Source: VRUE01 sp963807425 (lineage in GTDB: Bacteria; Actinomycetota; Thermoleophilia; Solirubrobacterales; 70-9). Taken from it: a stretch of 64,000 nt of DNA. Position 1 is the first letter of the stretch, and every line of letters begins with the position of its first letter. Positions 40,938 through 50,699 of the stretch are shown here, piece by piece. The position numbers were made by a program, and so were the translations under genes. Location: the NCBI GenBank assembly GCA_963807425.1, contig CAWEBZ010000014.1, forward strand, positions 1-64,000, written 5' to 3'. The notes beneath the pieces were generated by a model that searched no databases, was not told the origin of the DNA, and was given only the letters and a program-made list of their open reading frames with translations.

Positions 40938-42632
40938 CTACCCTTTCTTCCCTTTCTTTTTCTTGACCTTCACGCACTTCTTCTTGCCTTTTACCGTCTT
41001 CTTCTTGAAGCCCTTCTTGCACTTCAGGGGCTTCTTCGGCGGGTTGCCGGCGGGGGGAGGCGTGGAGCCGCCGCCGGTCGGGGGGCAGAGAGCCGCGTTG
41101 GTCTGACAGGTATCGGCCAGGGTCGCGAATGTCCTGTCGGCACCGTTGGTCGTGCCACCGGCGTTGGTGGCGTTGATCCGGTAGTGGTAGGTGGTGCCTG
41201 CCGCTAGGCCGCCGAGGGCCGGAATGCTCACGGCAACCGGGCTGGATCCAGAGCCCGGGTTGCTCGAGCAGGGCACTTTGGTCCCGTAGGCAGCCGTCGG
41301 GCCGTACTCGAACTCGCAGACGGTTGCCGCCCCGTTGGGGTTGACCGTGCCCGAGAGCAATGCGGCGTGCTGGGAGATCGAGCCTGCCGACTCGCCCCCG
41401 ATCGCCGGTTTGCTGGGCAGGGTCGTGAACTGCAGATCGCTGCCCTCGGCTTCGCCGCCGCCGTTTTCGGCCACCAAGGTGAAGTGGTAGGTCGTGTTGG
41501 GGATGAGCCCGGTGAGGTTCGCCGAGGCGGCGACGGGGCTCGTGCCCGAGCCCGGGGTGGAGGCGCACGCTTTCGACTGGCCGTAGGAGGTCGTCGTGCC
41601 GTACTCGAAGCGGCATGCCGTCAGGTCCCCATTGGGATTGACGGTGCCTTTGAGCGTCGCCGTCGTCTGGGTGACCGCGGAGGCTTCTGTGGCGACGGGA
41701 CTCGGCAGCGCGATCGGGTCGAACATCTGGATCAGCGACGTAGCCGAGCCGACGTCGGTGGCATAGACGCGTCCGGAGCTCGAATTGACCGCAAGTCGAG
41801 TGGGAATCGCCAAAGAGACGGGACCGAACATCCCCAGGCCGAAGCGTGTAGTTTCGACGCCGGTCGAGTTATAGGCGACGATCTCGAAGGTAGATCCGCT
41901 GCCGTGCCCGACGAATACTTCATCAGTCGCCGTGTTGACGGCAACCGAGATCCCACCGCTATCTAGCACAGAGAGGAAGGTGCCGGCGGCACTGAACTTC
42001 TCCACGCGGGAGTTGCCGGAGTCGACTACGTAGACATTGCCTGCTGAATCAACGGCGACATCGCTGGGATCTATGAAGGCATTACCGTCGCTGCCGGTGA
42101 TGGTCTGCAGCAGGGCGCCGGCTGGACTGAACTTCTGGACGTTGTCTCCGGCGGCATTCGGGTAGTAGATGTTCCCGAACGCGTCAGTAGAGATCTGAGC
42201 AAACGATTCATTTGCTTCAAGAGATATCGGGGTCCCGGTGGGAACCCCCGACGAGGTGAAGGTGCTGATCTTGGGATTGGCGAAGAACATGTCGTCAACG
42301 TTGTAGCTGTAGACGTTTTGGTTAGTCGGATCGACAGCAACTCCGAAATAGACAGCGTCACCAAAAGGAGCAAGAGGGGAACCTGACGCGGTGAAGGACC
42401 GGATCTCGCCAGGAGGCAGGGGGAATGTGGCCCCGTCAAACGGCAGCGTCACGTGGACGTTGCCGCTGGTCTGATCGACGGCGATTGCGCCGGCGGCGGG
42501 AAAACCGGCAGCTCCGAACGAGAATGAGCCAGCCGATTTGTACCCAACCGCCCCTGCCCCTGGTGCTGCTACGAGGCTCGCCGCAAAGACCGCAGCGAGC
42601 GCCGTCGCGATGACCCTTCGCGGACTCCTCAT
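40938..42632 (-). CDS. Exported NHL-propeller protein with two fibronectin-like domains and a lysine tail
   Basis: The ATG at 42632 follows AAGGAG and overlaps the upstream stop (ATGA). A signal peptide (ALAAVFAASLVAAPGAGA) is followed by an NHL-type propeller; one clear blade reads PSDVAVDSAGNVYVVDSGNSRVEKF. Two fibronectin-like repeats come next, each with the 'GTVNPNGxxTxCxFEYG' pattern (CRFEYGTTTSYG and CEFEYGPTAAYG). The protein ends in a tail of about 30 residues rich in lysine (KKPLKCKKGFKKKTVKGKK). It is 564 residues long. It probably acts outside the cell or on the wall; no enzymatic motif is seen. Confidence 0.75.
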   Translation of the reverse strand: MRSPRRVIATALAAVFAASLVAAPGAGAVGYKSAGSFSFGAAGFPAAGAIAVDQTSGNVHVTLPFDGATFPLPPGEIRSFTASGSPLAPFGDAVYFGVAVDPTNQNVYSYNVDDMFFANPKISTFTSSGVPTGTPISLEANESFAQISTDAFGNIYYPNAAGDNVQKFSPAGALLQTITGSDGNAFIDPSDVAVDSAGNVYVVDSGNSRVEKFSAAGTFLSVLDSGGISVAVNTATDEVFVGHGSGSTFEIVAYNSTGVETTRFGLGMFGPVSLAIPTRLAVNSSSGRVYATDVGSATSLIQMFDPIALPSPVATEASAVTQTTATLKGTVNPNGDLTACRFEYGTTTSYGQSKACASTPGSGTSPVAASANLTGLIPNTTYHFTLVAENGGGEAEGSDLQFTTLPSKPAIGGESAGSISQHAALLSGTVNPNGAATVCEFEYGPTAAYGTKVPCSSNPGSGSSPVAVSIPALGGLAAGTTYHYRINATNAGGTTNGADRTFATLADTCQTNAALCPPTGGGSTPPPAGNPPKKPLKCKKGFKKKTVKGKKKCVKVKKKKGKKG

Positions 42633-45600
42633 CGTGATGCTCCTTTTGTCTTGGTTTTCCCTGGCTTGACCGCCTTGCGCTGCTTCTTGCAAGACGTGCC
42701 CATCTTCGGCCGGGTCTCAGAGACCTTGCCGTTCTGTCCGACCAGCTTCACGTCGGCTCTGGAGGTGACCTTGCAGAGGTTGAGGTGGTTAACGAGCAGA
42801 CCTCGTTTGCCGCCCTGCATCTTCAGCTTGAATTCGGTGACCGGTGCGTCTGGGATCACGTTGAAGGCATTCCTGACCCTGCCTTTGACCGAGTCGATGA
42901 AGCCCGCCAGGGCGACGTCGATCTTGCCGTCGAGGGAGACGACCAAGTCCGGGAGCAGCCTTTCGCCTCCGTTTGAGCGCAAGTAGACCGGCCCCTTGAG
43001 GGTTTCGTCAAAGAGCGGGGACTTGGCTTCCGCGGTGCCGTAGACAGAGCCCGCCGGGCACTGGTCGGCGGCGAACTGCGGGCGGGTGCAGACGGTGACG
43101 ATGTGGCCCTGTTCGATGAACTCCGACCTTGGCAGCACTACCGTCGTCCTAGCGATGTTGGCATCGCCGGGCCTTGCTTTCAGCGTCGCTTCCAGGGCGG
43201 GGAACTGGCCTCGCTTGGTCCCTCCCCGCAGCTTGAAGGAGAGCTTTGGCTCGAAGGGCAGGGCGCCGCAGTTGGCCGCCTGGAAGCGACTCGATAGATC
43301 GACTGCGGTGTCGTCGGCGGTGGAGGCGAGGTTGCCGCCGGTTCCGGTGACGTGGGCGCCGACCGCCATCGGGGCGCAGTTGGTCGGGTTGATCATCGTG
43401 TTCGGCCTATCTGCATTGACGCGGATGTCTCTCAGCCTGACCGGGATGCCCTCATAGATCTGGGGGAAGGGCTCGGTTTGGATCCTCGCCTGGGCGGTCT
43501 GGGGGTCGACATGGATCGCCGACCGAACTGCGATTACGCCGAGGTCGTAGGGACCGGCGAGGATCGGGGTGATGACTACCATCGAGAGCGGAGCGCCCTT
43601 GTAGGGACCGGCGAGGTAGGCCTTGCCGGGGATGTAGGTGATCACCTGGCCCACTCCCGAGCCGACGTCGGTGGTGCCGATCTGGCTCGATGCTGGACAA
43701 GAGGGGAAAAGTGCCTCCGCGCCCCCTGTCCGGTCCGGCGCCGATGCCTGGGCGATGCTCGCCTCCGGGCACTCGGTCAGGTTGGAGATGTTGGCGAGGA
43801 GGCCGGGGGGCAGGGTCACGCCCAGCTGGGAGAACTCCTGGTCGTCGTCGCTCCTCTGCAGGCGAAAGACGAAGGGGGAGTAGGTGCCGGCGGAGTTGGA
43901 GACGGCTCCAGCGGAGAGCTCCGGGTTGAAGGGACGCTCTGCGAGGTCGTTGACGCAAGGGCTGCCGTCGGGCTTTTGGGTCACCGGGTAGCTCGAGGTC
44001 CTGGACACTGGGGTATCGGGTGCGTGCCAGGAGTAGAAGGTGGCCTCGATCGTCTTGTTGCCGCAGGTGCTGGGGTTGACCAGCGCCGCTCTGACCCCGC
44101 CCTTGAAGGCGAGCTGCATCTCTGAGACCGGGAACTGGGGCAGATCGTCGAAGGTGGTCTTGATCTGCCCGCTGACCGGATCCAGGGCGATCCTGCCGGG
44201 GAGCTTTACCCGCAGCCCTCGCTCGGGTTCTTCGATCACGAAATACATCGCCAAGAAGTCGTTGAAGGGGTTCTCGTTTTGCTTGGCGATGAAGATCTGG
44301 CCCTTCATCGGCTGGTCTACGGGCAGGATCGGCGTATAGAGAGTCAGCGACCCGTACTGGGAATCGTCGGGACAGGCGACCGGGTTGTCGTTGCCCAAGC
44401 CGATCTGGGCCGGGGTGCAGCTGCCGAGGCCCTGCGCGGCGGAAGTCGAGATCGTCATCCCCTCCGGCAGGGTGACCACGGCTTTCTTGACCGGCGGGGT
44501 GTCGATGCCGTGGACGTTGCCGTTCTCGGCATAGAGCTTGGCGGGGTCGTTGACCGTTTGGTCGCGCTGGGGGAATTCGAGGCGAACGTCCAGGCCCGTG
44601 GGACTGCCGGCGCTGCGGCTCGTCGGCTGCAGGCTGACGTCGGGCTCGAAGCGAATGCGCGGGTCGTCGCAACCGACGACATGGAAGGGACCGCCATCTG
44701 CGTACTCCACGAACGAACCCGGGTGCTGCCAGGACTCCGCCCGGAAGTCGAAGTCGCCGTTGTCGAAGCCGCAGTCCATCGGAGCGGTGAGCAGAGGCTC
44801 GATCGGGCCCGTGCTGGAGGCGCCGAATTTCCCGCCGATATCGCTCGCCGAGGAGCTGGGATCCGCCCGGAAGAGGTCGTGGGCCGGATCGGCGGGCACC
44901 CCCCACATCGTGAACTCGACCCAGCGAACCGCGAGCAGGGCACTGATATAGGGAGTGGTTGCCTTGATCCGGTAGCCGTTGGCCGGATCAAGGGTCGGCT
45001 CGATGTGACCCGTGTAGCCGACTGCGTTGAACGCGAAGTCGGCCGGAATGCCCCGCCTGGGCTTGACGTTGTAAACGGCTACGCGGGGTGTGAAACCAGC
45101 CTCTTCGCCTGATGCCCCTGATGTATGGATCGTAAGCGTTCCTACCTGCGTCTCTGGAGGACAGCCGGTCGATTGGGGACTGACGTTGACGAAGAAGTCA
45201 GAGGCCTGGCACTTCGGTGTCGCCTCCGGATTGCCGACCAAGCCCCTCGGCAGGGTCACCTCGACCGTTCGCACGCTCTCTACAGGCTCTGTTTGGTTGG
45301 ATTCCTGATCGAGTTCCTTCGTGAAGTCGAACTCGACCCGCAGCTCGAAGGGGTGCGAGCCCGCTTGCTGCACGGCTTCCCCGGCGGGAAACTGGGCGTC
45401 GAACGCGCCCGCCGAGAAGCCCTCCGGTATAAGTCCGAAGCCGGTCGGATCGTTTGAGATGTTGACTGGTTGAGTCTCGGTATCGCTTTGCGCCGCCCCG
45501 CCGCCAGAGATGCTCAAGGTGTTATCTGCGACACCCAGAGCCGCACCGGGATCCACACTGACATCGACAAGTAGATGCCGGGCCCCCCACGGTGCGCCTA

Positions 45601-45934
45601 GGATCTGCCGGTGGGGGACGCTCTCGACGCTGCAGGTAATGGTGTCTACGCCGGCATTCGTCGCACTGGAGCATCCATTGGGAATCCCCTCGGCATGAAC
45701 ACCCGGCGGCAGTTCCTCGGTGAGGACCGCGGCCCCTGTGGACGGCGCGTCGCCGAGGTTGCGTGCGACGAGCAGGAACTGTCCGGGCTCACCCGGAACC
45801 AGGTTCGTCGGCCCCCAGGCAGCGTGCACGTCCCAGACGGCGGCGGCCGATGCGCTGGACGCTATCCCGCCGAGCAACGCCAACGATACGGCAATGCTCG
45901 AAAACGCAAACGCGATGCGCTTGGACAAGCTCAT
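42629..45934 (-). CDS. Very large exported protein with DUF11-like N-terminus and basic tail
   Basis: This 1101-residue protein starts with a signal peptide (AVSLALLGGIASSASAAAVWDV). A DUF11-like repeat follows (PGQFLLVARNLGDAPSTGAAVLTEELPPGV). The rest is a long beta-rich array in which blocks such as VEVTLPRGLVGNPEATPKCQ, KAVVTLPEGMTISTSAAQGLGSC and LGVTLPPGLLANISNLTECP recur with cysteines, suggesting disulfide-linked repeats. The C-terminal tail is basic (CKKQRKAVKPGKTKTKGASR). It is the middle gene of a three-gene operon with 4-bp overlaps on both sides. I recognise the type from related actinobacteria, but no function is known. Confidence 0.72.
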   Translation of the reverse strand: MSLSKRIAFAFSSIAVSLALLGGIASSASAAAVWDVHAAWGPTNLVPGEPGQFLLVARNLGDAPSTGAAVLTEELPPGVHAEGIPNGCSSATNAGVDTITCSVESVPHRQILGAPWGARHLLVDVSVDPGAALGVADNTLSISGGGAAQSDTETQPVNISNDPTGFGLIPEGFSAGAFDAQFPAGEAVQQAGSHPFELRVEFDFTKELDQESNQTEPVESVRTVEVTLPRGLVGNPEATPKCQASDFFVNVSPQSTGCPPETQVGTLTIHTSGASGEEAGFTPRVAVYNVKPRRGIPADFAFNAVGYTGHIEPTLDPANGYRIKATTPYISALLAVRWVEFTMWGVPADPAHDLFRADPSSSASDIGGKFGASSTGPIEPLLTAPMDCGFDNGDFDFRAESWQHPGSFVEYADGGPFHVVGCDDPRIRFEPDVSLQPTSRSAGSPTGLDVRLEFPQRDQTVNDPAKLYAENGNVHGIDTPPVKKAVVTLPEGMTISTSAAQGLGSCTPAQIGLGNDNPVACPDDSQYGSLTLYTPILPVDQPMKGQIFIAKQNENPFNDFLAMYFVIEEPERGLRVKLPGRIALDPVSGQIKTTFDDLPQFPVSEMQLAFKGGVRAALVNPSTCGNKTIEATFYSWHAPDTPVSRTSSYPVTQKPDGSPCVNDLAERPFNPELSAGAVSNSAGTYSPFVFRLQRSDDDQEFSQLGVTLPPGLLANISNLTECPEASIAQASAPDRTGGAEALFPSCPASSQIGTTDVGSGVGQVITYIPGKAYLAGPYKGAPLSMVVITPILAGPYDLGVIAVRSAIHVDPQTAQARIQTEPFPQIYEGIPVRLRDIRVNADRPNTMINPTNCAPMAVGAHVTGTGGNLASTADDTAVDLSSRFQAANCGALPFEPKLSFKLRGGTKRGQFPALEATLKARPGDANIARTTVVLPRSEFIEQGHIVTVCTRPQFAADQCPAGSVYGTAEAKSPLFDETLKGPVYLRSNGGERLLPDLVVSLDGKIDVALAGFIDSVKGRVRNAFNVIPDAPVTEFKLKMQGGKRGLLVNHLNLCKVTSRADVKLVGQNGKVSETRPKMGTSCKKQRKAVKPGKTKTKGASR

Positions 45935-48900
45935 CTCTGGGCCCCCTTGCCTCGTGGGGCTCCCTGAGATCCCCGTCCATTGTTCTGGCCCGCTTGAGCG
46001 CGCCTCTTGCCGCGGTTTTTCTTCGCCCGGGCTTTTTTCTTGTGCTTCTTCTTCGCCTTCTTCTCGGCCGCGGCGTTGCCGGGGCCGCTGAAGGTCGCGC
46101 TTGCAGCTCCGGCATTATTCGGCGGGCTGACCAGCGGGCCCTGGCACGAATCCTCCACGCAGTGGGCGGGAGCGGCAGGCGGCGGCGGGAAGCCTCCGCC
46201 GGTTCTCGCCACGTAGAGCTGCGGCGCCTCCTCTATCTCATGGCCGGTGAGTTTGAGGCCGGAGGAGAAGAGGATGTCAACGCCGTCGCTAGAGATCCCC
46301 AGGGGGTATGGGCGGCTGACGTCGGCTTCGTTTTCGTACTCGCTCAGGCCATCGCTCAGCAACCTCAGGCGACCGTCGTGCCACTCATACAGGTCGAGTC
46401 CTTGATTGACGTCGCGATGGACGTAAGGCGTGCTGGAGCTGAAGATGAACGTACGACCGTCGTCACTGATTGGGTATTGCAGTGTGACTGTTTCGGGGAG
46501 GTTGGCAAAGCCTGCCGTGGTGATAACCATCCTTGGCGTCTCGCCGGGGGGCGGGCAGGTCATGCACTCCAGTGACTTGGTGTCGACTTGATAGCGATAC
46601 CACTGCTGGAAATTCCCGTCGTTGCGATCAGGTGTGATTCCTGAAAGCCTCGAGGCGAAAATGAAGACGTTTCCGTCTGGGGTAGTGGCAACCTGACCAG
46701 GGCTGTTGCCAATCGTTTCGCCATAACCCAAATGCAAGGCGATCGTCGAACTAGGAGCGATGTAGTCGATCGTTTCGTCGTGCCATACATAGAGGTAGTA
46801 CCCGGCCGGGCTGCTGGGTTGACCAGGCACCAGTTTGAGGGACGAGGCGAAGTAGACATGCGAGAGGTCGGCGGAGACGAGAATGCCTCGGAACGCGTTG
46901 CTAGCTGGGCTCTCCATGAGCACTGCTGGGTTGGCGACGATGCAGGTGAGGCAGTCCGTGCCGGCATCCTCGTCCCAGCGGTAGACGTCGGGGGCTCCAT
47001 TGGTGTCGTTCGCGACCAGGTTCGTCGCGGTGGCGAAGACGGCGGCTGAGCCGTCGGCGCTCGCCCGCAAGAAGGTCGCACCTTGATCGGTGCCCGAAGC
47101 CGGAGGTCCGGAGAGCTGAGTAGAGACCCCCGTATCGATATCGCGCCGGTACAGGCCGGTACAGGTCTCGAAGAAGACGCGGGAGCCGTCGCTGGAGACC
47201 CAACGAACCTCGGATGGGATGTAGTGGCCGGCAAATCCCGGCGTCACGCCGCAGCTCGATGGTGCGTTGCTCGGCATCCGGCTGACAAGGACCGGCGGCT
47301 CGCCTGGCTCGAGGCGATAGATCTGGCGCGTGCCGCTTGGATGCCCGGGAACCCATTGGGTAGACGAAACGCTGAAGAGGTAATGCAGGTCGTCGCTGAA
47401 AAGAGGGGAAGCCTGGGAGAGCAAGTCGTACTCGTCCTGGCTGCCGTCCTCGTTGACCCGAGCGAAGGCGACAGGTTCAGGATCGAATATCGCGCTGCGG
47501 GAGACGTTGAAGGCCACCGACTGGCCGTCAGGAGCAACGCCGAGCAGGCGGTAAGCGTAGTCGCCGCCGCCGATCATCTGCTCGATCGGCGGGACCAGGC
47601 TGCGCGTCCTCCATCCAGTCGAGGTTCGACTCGAGAGGAAAGCCCCACCCTTGCCGGTTGGAGAGCCCGGCGCACCGGTGTTGGTGGCCCACACCACCCG
47701 CCCTCCCCGACGCATGAGAAGGGCGGGCTGATTGGCCGAGTTCGGCAGCTGCCCTGCCTTGTCGGGAGGATTGACGAGCTCGATGCCGCGCTCGGGCCAA
47801 GCCGCCTCCGCAGTACTTAGCGTGACGAACTCCACGTCATCGCCGATCGCGGTTCCCGCGGGACTGCTCGCTATGACGCGGTAGTGGTAGGTCGTCTCGG
47901 GCTGCAGGCCTGCGATTACCCTCTGCACCGGTATTGGTTTGCCCCCTGCGCCGGCACTTGCGTCTTGGGCAACCGGGATCCGTTGGCCGTAGTTCGTGTC
48001 GGGCCCGTACTCGAAGTAGTAGGTCGTCTCGGAGTTATTGGGATCGACTACCGCACGGAGGGTCGCGGTTACGTCGGCAACCGGGAACGCGCTGCGGGCG
48101 GTCAGGACCGGCGGCAGCGGGCTCGTTTTGAAGGAGCGCTCGGCCGAGGTGGTCTGGCCGCCGTTCACCGCAACCAGACGGACGAAATAGACGGTATTGG
48201 GCTCCAGGTCGGCTAGATCTGCGCTGACGGGGACGTCGGAACTACCCGAGCCCGCATCCCCGTCGGGGACGGGAATCGAGGACCAGTCGATGTGGTCGGC
48301 GCTGTACTCGAAGCGCCATTTGGTCTGCAGCCCGTTCGGGTTGACCGCTCCCGAGAGATGGGCGCTCGTCGCGGTTACCGCCGAAACGGGATCGAGGAGC
48401 GGAGGGGGCAGGGCGACGGTCGTGAAGCTGCGGACGTTGGAAGAGGTGGAGGTGTCGGCATCGGTGTTGGTCACCGCCAGGCGCGCTTCGTAGTCGGTGT
48501 TGTGATCGAGCCCCTCCACGATTGCCGTGACCGGCGTCGCTCCCGGTGAGGATCCGGCGTTCTGGGTGGGGGTGGAGAGCCACGGGGAGCTGCCTTTCTT
48601 GCGGTACTCGAAGTGCCACGTCGTGGGAACGCCCAGCGGATCGACCGTGCCCGAGAGGGTGGCGCCGAAGAAGCCGATTCCAGAGGGAGGATCGAGCAGG
48701 GCGTCTGCGACCGTGACCGAGGTCAGGGGGCCGAAGACGTCGATCTCCGAGTTGGGATCGTAGGAGGGGTCGCTGACGAAGACTTTGCCGTTCGCGCCGT
48801 CGACCGCTATTCCCACCCGGAACCCAGACACAGTCGCCGCTCCGAACTCCGAGGCCGGGGCGCCGTTGGAGTTGTACTCGGCGAGGAGCCCACGTGTGTA

Positions 48901-49791
48901 CAGGTAGGGATGGTCGTTGGATTGATCTACTCCGAGGCCGGGGGCGCGGTCGCGAGTCAGGGTGTGGATTCGCGTGCCAGACGAATCCAGCTTGGGAACC
49001 TCGAACGTATCGAATACGTGATTTCCGTTATCTTGATTTTCGAACTGAAGCTCAGCATACATAGCGCCGGCAGAGTCGACCGCCGAGCTAAAGACAGTGG
49101 GTGGATCCTGGGGATAGACCCGATATTGACTGAGCAGTGTGAGACCGGTTGACGATGGCTGGAACTTGAAAATGGGCCCGCTGCCGTATGGGCTGACGTA
49201 TACGCTCCCGGCTCCATCCACCGATACGCCATTCATCGTGTTGGTAAAGCCCCCATTAGGCAAAAAGTCACGCTGGTAGAGAAAGGACCCGGAGGGATCG
49301 AACGCATACAGCCGATGGGGCTGTTCCCCACCTCCCCCCTCCGTGGCCAAGTAAATCGTCCCGTCGAAGGGGCCGCCGGAGTTATCGACAGCGATGTCTG
49401 AGTTTGGGCGGGTGGTCTCGCTCCCGGGAAAGCCGAGAGAGAGGAATTGACCTTCCGGCGTGTTGGACCCATCCAGCACCGGGGAACCGAGTGCCGAGAA
49501 GTCCTGAGCGTTGCCGAGCTGGTCCATCTTGACTACGACGCCCGGCGATGAGGGCCCGGAGGTACCTTCGACCGCATAGATCGTTCCGCTGGCGTCGTGG
49601 ACTGCAACCGAGGTCAGATTCGAGAATTCCCCGAGGGGGGTCGCACTGCCATCGATCGTGTACAGGGGGAGGTGGGTGTTGACGGTCGCGGCTCGGGCGG
49701 GGGCGGCAAGGAAAATCAGCAGGCCGCTGAGAAGCAGCACGGAGAGTGCGAGCGCAGAGTTTGCGGAAGGTGCCTTGGCAATGGCTCTCAC
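45931..49791 (-). CDS. Giant exported protein: propeller, three fibronectin-like domains, second propeller, basic tail
   Basis: This 1286-residue protein has a signal peptide (LALSVLLLSGLLIFLAAPARA). Blade-like repeats follow (FSNLTSVAVHDASGTIYAVEG, DIAVDNSGGPFDGTIYLATEG), then three fibronectin-like modules at about 375-660 (ATLSGTVDPLGVPTTWHFEY, AHLSGAVNPNGLQTKWRFEY, ATLRAVVDPNNSETTYYFEYG). The following 550 residues form a TolB/WD40-like second propeller (VRWVSSDGSRVFFETC, FLRASADGSAAVFATATNLV). The C-terminal tail is strongly basic (KKAKKKHKKKARAKKNRGKR). It is the first gene of the exported-protein operon. Function unknown. Confidence 0.75.
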   Translation of the reverse strand: MRAIAKAPSANSALALSVLLLSGLLIFLAAPARAATVNTHLPLYTIDGSATPLGEFSNLTSVAVHDASGTIYAVEGTSGPSSPGVVVKMDQLGNAQDFSALGSPVLDGSNTPEGQFLSLGFPGSETTRPNSDIAVDNSGGPFDGTIYLATEGGGGEQPHRLYAFDPSGSFLYQRDFLPNGGFTNTMNGVSVDGAGSVYVSPYGSGPIFKFQPSSTGLTLLSQYRVYPQDPPTVFSSAVDSAGAMYAELQFENQDNGNHVFDTFEVPKLDSSGTRIHTLTRDRAPGLGVDQSNDHPYLYTRGLLAEYNSNGAPASEFGAATVSGFRVGIAVDGANGKVFVSDPSYDPNSEIDVFGPLTSVTVADALLDPPSGIGFFGATLSGTVDPLGVPTTWHFEYRKKGSSPWLSTPTQNAGSSPGATPVTAIVEGLDHNTDYEARLAVTNTDADTSTSSNVRSFTTVALPPPLLDPVSAVTATSAHLSGAVNPNGLQTKWRFEYSADHIDWSSIPVPDGDAGSGSSDVPVSADLADLEPNTVYFVRLVAVNGGQTTSAERSFKTSPLPPVLTARSAFPVADVTATLRAVVDPNNSETTYYFEYGPDTNYGQRIPVAQDASAGAGGKPIPVQRVIAGLQPETTYHYRVIASSPAGTAIGDDVEFVTLSTAEAAWPERGIELVNPPDKAGQLPNSANQPALLMRRGGRVVWATNTGAPGSPTGKGGAFLSSRTSTGWRTRSLVPPIEQMIGGGDYAYRLLGVAPDGQSVAFNVSRSAIFDPEPVAFARVNEDGSQDEYDLLSQASPLFSDDLHYLFSVSSTQWVPGHPSGTRQIYRLEPGEPPVLVSRMPSNAPSSCGVTPGFAGHYIPSEVRWVSSDGSRVFFETCTGLYRRDIDTGVSTQLSGPPASGTDQGATFLRASADGSAAVFATATNLVANDTNGAPDVYRWDEDAGTDCLTCIVANPAVLMESPASNAFRGILVSADLSHVYFASSLKLVPGQPSSPAGYYLYVWHDETIDYIAPSSTIALHLGYGETIGNSPGQVATTPDGNVFIFASRLSGITPDRNDGNFQQWYRYQVDTKSLECMTCPPPGETPRMVITTAGFANLPETVTLQYPISDDGRTFIFSSSTPYVHRDVNQGLDLYEWHDGRLRLLSDGLSEYENEADVSRPYPLGISSDGVDILFSSGLKLTGHEIEEAPQLYVARTGGGFPPPPAAPAHCVEDSCQGPLVSPPNNAGAASATFSGPGNAAAEKKAKKKHKKKARAKKNRGKRRAQAGQNNGRGSQGAPRGKGAQR

Positions 49792-50042
49792 GTAGCTCTC
49801 CTTGTCCCGTGAGCCCCTCTACCGGCCGCTTCCCTTGGCGGCCCCCGTGGGCTCGGTTTTCCCTGTACTGCTCGTTTCCCTGATTCCGCTTGTCGGGTGA
49901 AGCTAGTTCCTAGAAGGTGCTAGCTGTACCGCCAAGTGGCGCCAGTGAAGCACCCCGGGAAGGGGTTGTCAAGAGGAAGTTCCCAAAAGAAAAAGAGCGT
50001 TCCCAGAGGCGTTCCCTGGGGGGATATGGGCGTACCGAATCG
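49792..50042. promoter_or_regulatory. Upstream region of the exported-protein operon with GTTCCCA repeats and a structured leader
   Basis: This 251-bp gap has no gene. GTTCCCA occurs at 49979-49985 and 49999-50005, with a GTTCCCT at 50011-50017, spaced 20 and 12 bp. Closer to the start, GAGCCC/GGGCTC (49811-49816, 49849-49854) enclose GCCGC/GCGGC and form a hairpin in the leader of the operon. The repeats may be regulator sites for the TetR genes next door. Confidence 0.5.
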
Positions 50043-50699
50043 CTAGGCGGCTTGGCGAGCGAGCTTCGCGGCTTCCTCCGCCCCGAGGTAGGGAGAGAGG
50101 ATGAACTCGGCGAAGTCGGGGAGCAGTTGCTCGAGCTGAGTAGCTTCGCCGGCTGAGACCTTGCTGTAGGCGAGCGAGACGAGGGCGCCGATCGTCGACT
50201 CCTCGGTCGAGTCTGGCAGGGGACGCCCGCTGGAGCGCTCGGCTCGTCCGAGGCGCAACAACGGCACCAGCTCGTTGACCGCCTCGCTGAAACGCGCCGT
50301 TATCGCCGGGCCGGCGCCGCGCGACTCGACCAGGCAGAGGCGCGCAAGCTCTGGCTCAGAGGCGAGAAAGGCGAGCCCGGCGCGGGAGGCGGCGACCACC
50401 TGCCGCGGCCAGTCCGGAATCCCTTCGACAGCCTCCGCCCCCAGTTCGTGGATGTGGCCGACGACGACTTCGAAGGCGGCGAGGAAGCACTCCTCCTTGC
50501 TCTCGAAGTTGGCGTAGAAGACGCGGCGGGAGACCTTGGCCTCTTTGGTGATGTGGGTGATCGTGACCGCGTTGTAGCCATGCTCGGCGACGGCGGTGGC
50601 GAGGCCGGCGATCAGCCGCTCGCGCTGATTGTGCGCCACCTGCTCGCGGCTGAAGCCGTGGCGGCCGGCGGGAAGCGGGCCGAGCTGCTCCTCTGCCAT
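50043..50699 (-). CDS. TetR-family regulator with GRHGFSRE lead-in
   Basis: The ATG at 50699 shares its A with the stop of the preceding TetR gene (TGATG). The 218-residue protein reads GRHGFSREQVAHNQRERLIAGLATA, then NAVTITHITKEAKVSRRVFYANFESKEECFLAAF. The C-terminal ligand domain ends in DFAEFILSPYLG, a pattern repeated in the neighbouring TetR proteins (LVEFTLTPYIG, LVEFSLTPYLG). It is adjacent to the exported-protein operon promoter. Confidence 0.9.
   Translation of the reverse strand: MAEEQLGPLPAGRHGFSREQVAHNQRERLIAGLATAVAEHGYNAVTITHITKEAKVSRRVFYANFESKEECFLAAFEVVVGHIHELGAEAVEGIPDWPRQVVAASRAGLAFLASEPELARLCLVESRGAGPAITARFSEAVNELVPLLRLGRAERSSGRPLPDSTEESTIGALVSLAYSKVSAGEATQLEQLLPDFAEFILSPYLGAEEAAKLARQAA

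Noticed and set aside
49811..49860. Terminator on the plus strand
   Set aside because: No plus-strand gene leads into it; it lies in the leader of a minus-strand operon, so it is described as a leader stem only.
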